8,450 nucleotides of DNA from Ruminococcaceae bacterium UBA1213 (GTDB lineage: Bacteria > Bacillota > Clostridia > Oscillospirales > Acutalibacteraceae), in NCBI GenBank assembly GCA_002309275.1, contig DBXL01000001.1:1-8450 (forward strand), read 5' to 3'. A model generated the notes under the pieces. That model was not told the DNA's origin and ran no database searches. It was given only the letters and a program-made list of their open reading frames with translations. Positions 1 to 5,767 of this stretch are shown one piece after another. A program made the translations under genes and the position numbers. The first letter of the stretch is position 1, and each line of letters opens with the position of its first letter.

Positions 1-146
1 TCTCCACACTTTTATTAGAGTGGAGTTATTGCAAATCCAACTTCATTCTCAAAATCCACTTTTTTAATTTCAATATCAATTCGTGTTTCGGTGAAAAATC
101 GGGGCTCACGACCGCTCCACTCTCCACTCTTCACTCTCCACACTTT
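1..146. repeat. Dispersed heptamer-repeat element, left copy
   Basis: This non-coding stretch downstream of pgk carries period-7 repeats. Four tandem units lie at 116-143 (TCCACTC, TCCACTC, TTCACTC, TCCACAC). The end of another array is visible at 1-12, where TCTCCACACTTT recurs at 135-146. AGAGTGGAG at 17-25 is inverted relative to CTCCACTCT at 115-123 and 122-130, so a core of about 90 bases is flanked by inverted heptamers. A 23-base stretch at 122-144 is identical to 6181-6203, and GAGTGGAGTTATT near 18-30 is the reverse complement of a piece near 6177-6189. No ORF here looks real. The element probably continues to the left of the window. Confidence 0.75.
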
Positions 147-183
147 AAAAGGCGGGACAAGGCATATACCGCCCTGCCCCGTC
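147..183 (-). terminator. Intrinsic terminator of pgk
   Basis: Read on the minus strand, 183-171 pairs with 163-151 to give a 13-position GC-rich stem with one mismatch and two G-U pairs around a 7-base loop. It is followed by TTTT at 150-147. It starts 12 bases after the pgk stop codon. The U tract is short, so termination may be incomplete. The hairpin could also be a dispersed palindromic repeat used as a terminator. Confidence 0.7.
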
Positions 184-194
184 AAAAAATCAAA

Positions 195-1391
195 TTATTC
201 TTTTTCGTTCAGGCAAGCAATACCCGGAAGGATTTTACCCTCGAGGAATTCAAGTGATGCACCGCCGCCTGTTGAAATATGTGTCATTCTGTCTGCATAG
301 CCGAGCTTCTCAACTGCTGCTGCGGAGTCGCCGCCGCCTATGATGGAAATAGAACCGCTCTCTGCAACTGCCTTTGCTACTGCGATTGTACCTGCTGCAA
401 AGTTCTCCCACTCTGAAACGCCCATAGGTCCATTCCATACAACTGTGCCTGCTCCGTCAAGTGCACTTGCAAACTTCTCTCTTGTCTTAGGTCCTATGTC
501 AAGTCCCATCCAGCCGTCAGGAATCTTATCAGAATCAACTACTTTGTATTCTGCGTCAGGCTTGTATTCCGTTGCTACTACGGTATCTTCGGGAATAAGG
601 AATTTTACGCCCTTTTCCTTTGCACTTGCCATGATATTCTTTGCAAGCTCTACTTTATCCGACTCACAAATTGATGTGCCTATGGAATAACCAAGTGCAT
701 TCATGAATGTGTAAGCCATGCCGCCGCCTATGATAAGAGTATCTACTTTATCAAGAAGATTGGTGATAACGCCTATCTTGTCGGATACCTTTGCACCGCC
801 CAGAATCGCAACAAAAGGTCTCTTCGGATCTGCCAATGCTCCGCCCATTACGGAAATTTCTTTCTGAATGAGATAACCGCATACTGCCGGGAGATAATCT
901 GCAACACCTGCTGTGGAAGCGTGTGCTCTGTGAGCTGTACCGAATGCATCGTTTACATATATTTCTGCAAGGTCAGCCAGCTTCTTTGAGAATTCGGGAT
1001 CATTCTTTTCTTCTTCTTTATGGAAACGAACATTCTCAATAAGCTCTACTTCACCGTCTTTAAGGCTTTCGGCAATGCTCTTTGCACTTTCGCCTACAAC
1101 GTCTTTTGCCATCTTCACTTCAAAGCCCAGAGCCTTTGAAAGATATGCAGCTACGGGTGCAAGTGAATACTTCATATTGAATTCGCCCTTCGGTCTGCCG
1201 AGATGTGAGCAAAGAATTACTTTTGCATTGTGGTCAACGAGATACTTGATTGTTTTCATAGCCTCGTCAATACGCTTCGGATCGGATATATTTCCCTCTC
1301 CGTCAAACGGTACGTTAAAATCACAGCGTACAAGAACTTTTTTGCCAGCTACGTCGATATCCTCGACTGTCTTTTTGTTAAGATAGTTCAT
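195..1391 (-). CDS. pgk: Phosphoglycerate kinase
   Basis: This cytoplasmic glycolytic enzyme interconverts 1,3-bisphosphoglycerate plus ADP with 3-phosphoglycerate plus ATP. The 398-residue length is normal for bacterial PGK. Visible family motifs in order are VRCDFNVP (residues 21-28, substrate-binding Asp and Asn), CSHLGRPKG (61-69), ENVRFHKEEEKNDP, the ILGGAKVSDKI hinge segment, VWNGPMGVSE, and the nucleotide-site GGGDS followed by STGGGASLEFLEGK near the C-terminus. The ATG at 1391 is preceded by AAAGGAT at 1407-1401 (9-base spacing). The gene has its own promoter (1467-1495) and is followed by a hairpin terminator (147-183), so it appears to be monocistronic. It is not beside gapA or tpiA within this window. 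Identity is secure. Confidence 0.98.
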   Translation of the reverse strand: MNYLNKKTVEDIDVAGKKVLVRCDFNVPFDGEGNISDPKRIDEAMKTIKYLVDHNAKVILCSHLGRPKGEFNMKYSLAPVAAYLSKALGFEVKMAKDVVGESAKSIAESLKDGEVELIENVRFHKEEEKNDPEFSKKLADLAEIYVNDAFGTAHRAHASTAGVADYLPAVCGYLIQKEISVMGGALADPKRPFVAILGGAKVSDKIGVITNLLDKVDTLIIGGGMAYTFMNALGYSIGTSICESDKVELAKNIMASAKEKGVKFLIPEDTVVATEYKPDAEYKVVDSDKIPDGWMGLDIGPKTREKFASALDGAGTVVWNGPMGVSEWENFAAGTIAVAKAVAESGSISIIGGGDSAAAVEKLGYADRMTHISTGGGASLEFLEGKILPGIACLNEKE

Positions 1392-1466
1392 CTCTATAAC
1401 ATCCTTTCAGATTATTATTGAAAGTGCAGAGCGTTTTTTTACACGCCACACTTCTTATCATCTACT

Positions 1467-1495
1467 ATTTTATAACATTTCATGCATTTTTTCAA
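1467..1495 (-). promoter_or_regulatory. Sigma-A type promoter of pgk
   Basis: On the minus strand, TTGAAA (1495-1490) and TAAAAT (1472-1467) are separated by 17 bases. The predicted start near 1460 leaves a leader of about 70 bases. That leader can form a weak two-part hairpin (1422-1426 with 1449-1453, and 1431-1434 with 1443-1446). The hairpin has no U tract in the transcript direction and is not a terminator. Confidence 0.65.
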
Positions 1496-1538
1496 TAGGA
1501 AAAAATAAATTTTGGAATATATTTATATATTTTTTTCA

Positions 1539-2267
1539 TCACCTGGCAAATTCAGGGTATTTTTCAAGCGTTTCTTTCATCGTACCGTCAAATATTACTT
1601 TGCCTTTCTGAAGATAGATACATCTGTCACAGAAATCCTGTATATCTTTACTGTGACTTACATATATCACTGTTATGTCCTTGCTTATCATCTCGGATAT
1701 TTTATCCTTGCATTTCTGCTTGAATGCAGAATCACCTACACTCAATGCCTCATCTATCACAAGTATATCGGGATTGGTATTGATATTAATCGCAAAGCCC
1801 AGTCTTACACGCATACCTGATGAATAAGTCCTCACAGGCTGGTCTATGTATTCGCCCAGGTCTGCAAATTCGATTGCCTTTTCTTCAATTTCCTTTATTT
1901 CGTCGCCTTTGAGTCCAAGCACATAGCATTTGAATTGTATATTCTCCCTGCCCGTCATGTCGGGAACAAAGCCTGCTGTCAGCTCCAGAAGTGCCGAAAC
2001 TCTGCCTTTTACATACACTTTCCCCTTTGTGGGAAATGCCACTCCCGTCACCATTTTCAATACAGTCGATTTGCCTGCACCGTTCCTGCCTATTATTGCT
2101 ACGGATTCTCCCTTTCTTATCGAAAAGCTTACATCTTCCAATGCCTTGTGCCTTTTAAACTTCTTTGAATTATAGAACAAGGCTACAAACTGTTCACGGC
2201 TGTTTTTATACAGTGTATATACTTTACTCACTTTATCAAATACAATTATCGGCTCTCTCTCTTCCAA
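1539..2267 (-). CDS. ABC transporter ATP-binding protein, polysaccharide/teichoic acid export type
   Basis: This is a cytoplasmic ATPase subunit of the Wzt/TagH/KpsT class, which powers an ABC-2 membrane permease exporting cell-surface polysaccharide or teichoic acid. Counting from the upstream GTG at 2276, the Walker A GRNGAGKST is at 63-71, the signature YSSGM at 151-155, Walker B ILVIDEALSVGD from 171, and the switch His at 208. The long segment between strand 1 and Walker A and the TAGFVPDMTGREN stretch are typical of this class. There is no C-terminal carbohydrate-binding extension. I chose TTG at 2267 because AAGGGGTGA directly abuts the GTG at 2276 but sits 5-6 bases before the TTG; the choice changes only three residues. 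No permease gene is adjacent. The true substrate cannot be read from sequence. Confidence 0.9.
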   Translation of the reverse strand: MEEREPIIVFDKVSKVYTLYKNSREQFVALFYNSKKFKRHKALEDVSFSIRKGESVAIIGRNGAGKSTVLKMVTGVAFPTKGKVYVKGRVSALLELTAGFVPDMTGRENIQFKCYVLGLKGDEIKEIEEKAIEFADLGEYIDQPVRTYSSGMRVRLGFAININTNPDILVIDEALSVGDSAFKQKCKDKISEMISKDITVIYVSHSKDIQDFCDRCIYLQKGKVIFDGTMKETLEKYPEFAR

Positions 2268-2293
2268 AAAACTCACCCCTTTTCACTGATTAC

Positions 2294-2322
2294 ATTTTAC
2301 ATTCTTTTCTTATATTTGTCAA
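2294..2322 (-). promoter_or_regulatory. Strong sigma-A promoter of the ABC ATPase gene
   Basis: On the minus strand, TTGACA (2322-2317, perfect consensus) and TAAAAT (2299-2294, five of six) are separated by exactly 17 bases. The TGA inside the -35 box is also the stop codon (2321-2319) of the upstream 168-residue gene. The ATPase is therefore probably transcribed on its own, with possible readthrough from upstream. Confidence 0.8.
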
Positions 2323-2825
2323 TCACCCGCCATGAAACCGCTCAAAATCATTATCCCCCCTACCGCCAATACAGGATATAATTCTTCTGCGTCACAATCC
2401 ATTTTGAATTCACACGGCTCTATTATTTTGCCGTCAAGAGTTTGGATACTCCTTTGCAGACTCATCACCTTTTTAGGATATACGCTTGACATACTTAATG
2501 TCGCTCTGCCGTTCATGGAGCACGTCAACACGTTTTGACACCCCTGCTTTTTTAAAATTTCCAGTCCCCTTGTATTCTCCCCTTCCACTATCACCGCAAA
2601 TTCATTCTTTATCTCTATATCTTCCACATCTTCCCCCAATATCACAATACTTTTGCAGTTGATTTTTTTTATATCCGTCACAATAAGAAATTTCGGATTT
2701 TCATTTGTTTCATATACTCTTCCCCTGTCCGAAACGATAGCCCCTCCATTCATTTCACATAATTTTATAATCGTTTCCGTTAATTCCCTCTCCCCCACAT
2801 CTCCGCATATTACGATATTCTGCAT
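2319..2825 (-). CDS. Uncharacterised 168-residue protein
   Basis: I do not recognise a named family. The protein starts with an alternating hydrophobic strand, MQNIVICGD, and continues as alternating strands and helices, with further predicted beta strands around FLIVTDI, SIVILGED and FAVIVEG. The C-terminal third has a distinctive block running from NVLTCSMNGRATLS through SLQRSIQTLDGKIIEP, then a hydrophobic end around YPVLAVGGIMILSGF. That end could be a buried helix or a membrane-associated tail. No signal peptide is evident. I have an unverified impression of similar unannotated proteins in Clostridia. The ATG at 2825 follows GAGGGGG (about 2840-2834). A promoter at 2852-2881 and the ATPase promoter overlapping its stop codon suggest a single-gene transcript. 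Function unknown. Confidence 0.8.
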   Translation of the reverse strand: MQNIVICGDVGERELTETIIKLCEMNGGAIVSDRGRVYETNENPKFLIVTDIKKINCKSIVILGEDVEDIEIKNEFAVIVEGENTRGLEILKKQGCQNVLTCSMNGRATLSMSSVYPKKVMSLQRSIQTLDGKIIEPCEFKMDCDAEELYPVLAVGGIMILSGFMAGD

Positions 2826-2851
2826 AAATTCCGCCCCCTCATTTTCCTTAA

Positions 2852-2881
2852 ATTATCGTCATTTTTGATGAATTTATTCAA
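2852..2881 (-). promoter_or_regulatory. Promoter of the 168-residue gene
   Basis: On the minus strand, TTGAAT (2881-2876) and GATAAT (2857-2852) are separated by 18 bases, 26 bases upstream of the start codon. Its -35 box is only 5 bases from the -35 box of the divergent rtcB-leader promoter, so polymerase binding at the two may be mutually exclusive. Confidence 0.6.
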
Positions 2882-2886
2882 ATCTA

Positions 2887-2915
2887 TTGACAAATATTTT
2901 GAAACGTGCTACCAT
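2887..2915 (+). promoter_or_regulatory. Promoter of the rtcB leader transcript
   Basis: TTGACA (2887-2892) and TACCAT (2910-2915) are separated by 17 bases. TGC immediately precedes the -10 box, giving an extended -10. The predicted start near 2922 gives a leader of about 260 nt before rtcB. No sigma-54 GG-GC pair is visible, unlike the RtcR/sigma-54 control known for enterobacterial rtcBA. Confidence 0.7.
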
Positions 2916-2946
2916 ATCACCATATTTTAGAAAGAGGGTGAATTTT

Positions 2947-3030
2947 ATGCCGAAATATATAAACATACTTCCACAATCCAATACTTCTTGCAAGCTGAAA
3001 CATAAAATTTGCCTGTACGGAAAGCGTTGA
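2947..3030 (+). CDS. 27-codon leader ORF upstream of rtcB
   Basis: A short ORF starts at ATG 2947, preceded by GAGGGTG at 2934-2940 (6-base spacing), and stops at TGA 3028-3030. The peptide begins MPKYINILPQ and ends KHKICLYGKR. It is basic (five Lys, one Arg, one His) and has two Cys. It lies about 25 nt downstream of the predicted transcription start and ends inside the 5' side of a long hairpin. The position and good ribosome binding site suggest a leader peptide whose translation influences the RNA fold. A small independent protein is the alternative. No run of one codon type is present, so classical amino-acid attenuation is not indicated. Confidence 0.45.
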   Translation: MPKYINILPQSNTSCKLKHKICLYGKR

Positions 3031-3101
3031 TAGGTTAGACTTTATTCCCCTGCCGTGTAATCGGAATAAAGGTCTTTGTCAATATACCGTTTACAATGCA
3101 G
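3013..3101 (+). promoter_or_regulatory. Long imperfect leader hairpin upstream of rtcB
   Basis: Four nested helices can stack on one axis: CUGU 3013-3016 with GCAG 3098-3101, ACGG 3017-3020 with CCGU 3087-3090, GUUGA 3026-3030 with UCAAU 3079-3083, and a 12-bp apical helix. The apical helix pairs 3037-3048 with 3063-3075, with G3072 bulged, and closes a 14-nt loop at 3049-3062. Internal loops lie at 3021-3025/3084-3086 and 3031-3036/3076-3078. It does not match a riboswitch class I know, and it lacks obvious tRNA-like elements expected of a Y RNA. It overlaps the stop codon of the leader ORF. Confidence 0.55.
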
Positions 3102-3106
3102 TTTTC

Positions 3107-3137
3107 ACGTTCCTGTCTTGTTCAGGAACGTTTTTTT
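3107..3137 (+). terminator. Intrinsic terminator in the rtcB leader
   Basis: A perfect 9-bp stem, ACGTTCCTG (3107-3115) with CAGGAACGT (3123-3131), has a 7-base loop and runs into seven T residues (3131-3137). It lies 45 bases before the rtcB start codon and after the leader promoter. Most transcripts should therefore stop here unless the stem is disrupted or rtcB has an unseen second promoter. Confidence 0.85.
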
Positions 3138-3182
3138 ATTGCATTTTTACAGGCTGACTATTCAAAGAAAGGATTTTGCTTT

Positions 3183-4388
3183 ATGATTATTTTAAACGGA
3201 AAATACAACTCTGCAAAGGTTTTTACAGACGTTATCGACCAGAATGCTATTACGCAAATTATAGAACTCCTCAATCAGCCCATGTCGGAAAATCAAAAAA
3301 TCCGCATTATGCCCGACGTTCATGCAGGGGCAGGCTGTACTATCGGCACTACCATGACCATTACAGATAAAGTCGTACCCAACTTAGTCGGCGTAGATAT
3401 CGGCTGTGGTATGGAAACTATCAAAATTAAAGAATCTTATCTCGAACTTCAGAAACTTGACAAACTCATTTATCAAAGAATCCCTTCAGGCTTTGCCATT
3501 CGCTCAAAGCCCCATAAATATGCCGAACAAGTCGATTTGATTGAACTCCGCTGTTTCGACCACATCAATTATGACAAGGCACTTTTAAGCATCGGCACTC
3601 TCGGCGGAGGCAATCACTTCATTGAAGCAGATGTAGATGACAACGGCAATTTCTATATTGTCATTCATTCAGGCTCACGTCATCTCGGTTTGCAGGTGGC
3701 TAAATACTATCAGCTTGAGGCTTATAAAATCCTCAATCAGTCCTCCCAAAAGGAAATTGATGAACTCATTTCCACCCTCAAAGCGCAGGGAAAGGAAAAG
3801 CAGATTCAAAAAGAACTGACGAAACTCACTCATACAAAACATACAGACATTCCCAAACATTTGGCTTATGCAGAAAATCAGCTTTTTGAAGATTATATCC
3901 ATGACATGAAAATTGTCCAGAAATTTGCCATGCTCAACAGAAAAGCCATGATGGACGAAATTATCTCAGGCATGAAACTCCATATTCAAGAACAATTCAC
4001 CACCATTCACAACTATATCGACACCGATAACATGATTCTCCGCAAAGGCTCTGTTTCCGCTCAGAAAGGCGAAAAGCTGCTTATTCCTATCAATATGCGT
4101 GACGGTTCTCTTATCTGTATCGGAAAAGGCAATCCCGACTGGAATTTCTCTGCTCCGCATGGTGCAGGCAGATTGATGTCACGTTCAGACGCTAAACAGA
4201 ATTTCACCGTGTCCGAATTCAAAAAGCAGATGAACGGCATTTATACCACTTCTGTAAGCCGTGCCACTCTTGATGAATGTCCTATGGCTTACAAGTCCAT
4301 GAATGATATTGTTGACAACATTTCCGACACTGCCGAAATTACACAAATTATCAAACCAGTTTACAATTTCAAAGCAGATGGTGATTGA
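3183..4388 (+). CDS. rtcB: RNA-splicing/repair ligase RtcB
   Basis: RtcB joins RNA 2',3'-cyclic phosphate or 3'-phosphate ends to 5'-OH ends using GTP and Mn2+, through a guanylylated histidine. The ATG at 3183 follows AAAGGA (9-base spacing), and its product begins MIILNGKYNSAKVF as in the family; the in-frame extension back to 3096 runs through the terminator and is rejected. The 401-residue protein shows MPDVHAGAG (43-51), VDIGCGM with metal ligands Asp72 and Cys75, GGGNHF with His145, HSGSRH with His162, IHNY with His276, and SAPHGAGR with His326 as the predicted GMP-attachment residue. All core catalytic residues look intact. No archease or rtcA is in the window. Expression appears to be governed by the terminator-containing leader. 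Confidence 0.96.
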   Translation: MIILNGKYNSAKVFTDVIDQNAITQIIELLNQPMSENQKIRIMPDVHAGAGCTIGTTMTITDKVVPNLVGVDIGCGMETIKIKESYLELQKLDKLIYQRIPSGFAIRSKPHKYAEQVDLIELRCFDHINYDKALLSIGTLGGGNHFIEADVDDNGNFYIVIHSGSRHLGLQVAKYYQLEAYKILNQSSQKEIDELISTLKAQGKEKQIQKELTKLTHTKHTDIPKHLAYAENQLFEDYIHDMKIVQKFAMLNRKAMMDEIISGMKLHIQEQFTTIHNYIDTDNMILRKGSVSAQKGEKLLIPINMRDGSLICIGKGNPDWNFSAPHGAGRLMSRSDAKQNFTVSEFKKQMNGIYTTSVSRATLDECPMAYKSMNDIVDNISDTAEITQIIKPVYNFKADGD

Positions 4389-4413
4389 TTTTTCTGTGCA
4401 TTTATGCTATGAT
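4385..4413 (+). promoter_or_regulatory. Extended -10 promoter of proA
   Basis: TTGATT (4385-4390) and TATGAT (4408-4413) are separated by 17 bases, with TGC just before the -10 box. The -35 box contains the rtcB stop codon (TGA 4386-4388). The predicted start near 4420 gives a short leader of about 28 nt, so proA is probably independent of the rtcB attenuator. Confidence 0.7.
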
Positions 4414-4447
4414 ATTCTCATATTTCAAAAAAATCGGAGGAATACAA

Positions 4448-5695
4448 ATGACAACTATTCAGGAAATGGGAAAAAAAGCGAAAATTGCGTCAAGAACTCT
4501 GCTTACAGCAGGTGAAAAGAAAAATGACGCTCTTAAAGCCATCGCAAAGGCTCTCAGAGAAAATGCGGATAAAATCATATCTGCCAACAAAATTGACCTT
4601 GACAACGGTGTTGCAAACGGTCTTTCGGCTGCACTCCTCGACAGGCTCAAACTTGATGAAAAAAGAATCAACGGCATTGCTGACGGTGTACTTGATGTTG
4701 CCGCCCTGCCCGATCCTATCGGCACTGTTATTTCAGGCAGTACACGCCCCAATGGTATGGAAATTACAAAAGTCCGTGTACCTCTCGGTGTCATCGGCAT
4801 TATCTTTGAAGCCAGACCGAATGTAACGGCTGATGCCGCTGTCCTCTGCTTAAAAAGCGGTAATGCTGTCATACTTCGTGGCGGTAAAGAGGCTATCAAC
4901 TCCAATAAGTGCATTACTTACATCATGCAGGACGCTATTGAAAGTGCAGGTCTTGACAGAAATTCTGTTCAGCTCATTGAAGATACTTCAAGACAATCTT
5001 CTATTGAACTCATGGAATTAACGGATTATCTTGATGTACTCATTCCACGTGGTGGAAAAGGTCTGATTCAGGCTGTTGTCAAAAATGCCAAAGTCCCCGT
5101 TATTGAAACAGGTGCAGGCAACTGTCATGTCTATGTAGATGAAAGTGCAGATATAAACATGGCGGCGGATATTATCTATAATGCCAAGACTTCCAGACCG
5201 TCTGTATGCAATGCGATTGAAACCATTCTTGTGCATGAAAACATTGCAGAAAAAGCCCTGCCTGTGATAAAGGCAAGGCTTGATGAAAAAAACGTTGAAT
5301 TGCGTGGCTGTGAAAAAACAAGAGCCATTCTCGGTGAAAGCGTTGTACCTGCAACAGAGCTTGACTGGGATACAGAATATGGTGATTATATATTAGCTGT
5401 GAAAGTTGTTTCATCTCTTTCAGAAGCCACAGACCATATTGCAAAATACTCCACAGGTCACAGTGAATGTATTGTTACAAAAGACTATAAAAACGCTAAA
5501 ATATTCACTTCCACAGTGGACTCTGCTGCTGTTTACGTCAATGTTTCCACACGCTTCACAGACGGCGGAATGTTCGGACTCGGTGCGGAAATCGGCATTT
5601 CCACTCAAAAACTCCATGCAAGAGGTCCTATGGGACTCAATGAACTCACCTCCATGAAGTTCATCATCGAGGGCGACGGACAAGTCAGAAATTAG
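4448..5695 (+). CDS. proA: Glutamate-5-semialdehyde dehydrogenase (gamma-glutamyl phosphate reductase)
   Basis: This enzyme performs the second step of proline biosynthesis, the NADPH-dependent reduction of gamma-glutamyl phosphate to glutamate 5-semialdehyde. The ATG at 4448 follows ATCGGAGGA (4433-4441) and gives a 415-residue protein, the usual ProA length. Visible motifs are VRVPLGVIGIIFEARPNVT (109-127), LRGGKEA (143-149), IPRGGKGLI (199-207), VIETGAGNCHVYV (218-230) and SRPSVCNAIET with catalytic Cys254. The C-terminal region includes FTDGGMFGLGAEIGISTQKLHARGPMGL. The family's usual ending (GNGQ-R) is matched by GDGQVR; the final Asn and the stop codon come from the first unit of a heptamer repeat. 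proB is not adjacent within the window, although proBA operons are common. Confidence 0.97.
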   Translation: MTTIQEMGKKAKIASRTLLTAGEKKNDALKAIAKALRENADKIISANKIDLDNGVANGLSAALLDRLKLDEKRINGIADGVLDVAALPDPIGTVISGSTRPNGMEITKVRVPLGVIGIIFEARPNVTADAAVLCLKSGNAVILRGGKEAINSNKCITYIMQDAIESAGLDRNSVQLIEDTSRQSSIELMELTDYLDVLIPRGGKGLIQAVVKNAKVPVIETGAGNCHVYVDESADINMAADIIYNAKTSRPSVCNAIETILVHENIAEKALPVIKARLDEKNVELRGCEKTRAILGESVVPATELDWDTEYGDYILAVKVVSSLSEATDHIAKYSTGHSECIVTKDYKNAKIFTSTVDSAAVYVNVSTRFTDGGMFGLGAEIGISTQKLHARGPMGLNELTSMKFIIEGDGQVRN

Positions 5696-5763
5696 CAATT
5701 AGCAATGTGCAATTAGCAATGTGCAATATGCAATGTGCAATGTGCAATGTGCAATGTGCAATG
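5690..5763. repeat. Tandem heptamer array (AATGTGC/AATTAGC)
   Basis: Ten consecutive 7-base units plus a 4-base remnant are visible. In order they are AATTAGC twice, AATGTGC, AATTAGC, AATGTGC, AATATGC and AATGTGC four times, then AATG. The first unit overlaps the last two codons of proA. The array fills the space between the convergent ends of proA and the 102-residue gene. No intrinsic terminator is visible for either gene in this gap. The units are directly adjacent with no spacers, so this is not a CRISPR. Confidence 0.93.
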
Positions 5764-5767
5764 ATTG

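Noticed and set aside
1498..1538. AT-rich palindrome after the ABC ATPase gene as a terminator
   Set aside because: The possible stem is made only of A-T pairs with almost no loop, too weak to call an intrinsic terminator.
1512..1820. Plus-strand ORF of 102 codons opposite the ABC ATPase end
   Set aside because: It is antisense to the conserved Walker B and signature regions, with a composition typical of a shadow frame.
2947..3030. Amino-acid attenuator leader peptide
   Set aside because: There is no run of one amino-acid codon, and rtcB is not a biosynthetic gene; a translation-coupled mechanism of another kind remains possible.
3013..3101. Y RNA-like (YrlA) gene next to rtcB, as known beside rsr in some bacteria
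   Set aside because: No tRNA-like module, no Ro-protein (rsr) gene and no separate promoter and terminator pair independent of the leader are visible. The fold is a single long hairpin.
3096..3182. N-terminal extension of RtcB from the upstream ATG at 3096
   Set aside because: It would translate through the intrinsic terminator hairpin, and RtcB proteins begin at the MIILNGKYNSAK position, which has its own ribosome binding site.
4385..4447. N-terminal extension of ProA from the ATG at 4385
   Set aside because: The ATG at 4448 has a strong GGAGGA site and matches the usual ProA start. The upstream stretch holds the proA promoter.
4459..4914. Minus-strand ORF of 151 codons opposite proA
   Set aside because: It is a codon-bias shadow of proA, with Ser/Arg/Leu-rich low-complexity sequence and no ribosome binding site evidence.
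5690..5763. Short regular repeats that could suggest a CRISPR array or an origin iteron set
   Set aside because: Units are 7 bases and directly adjacent with no spacers, there are no cas genes, and there is no dnaA or rep gene nearby. The array sits at a convergent gene junction.
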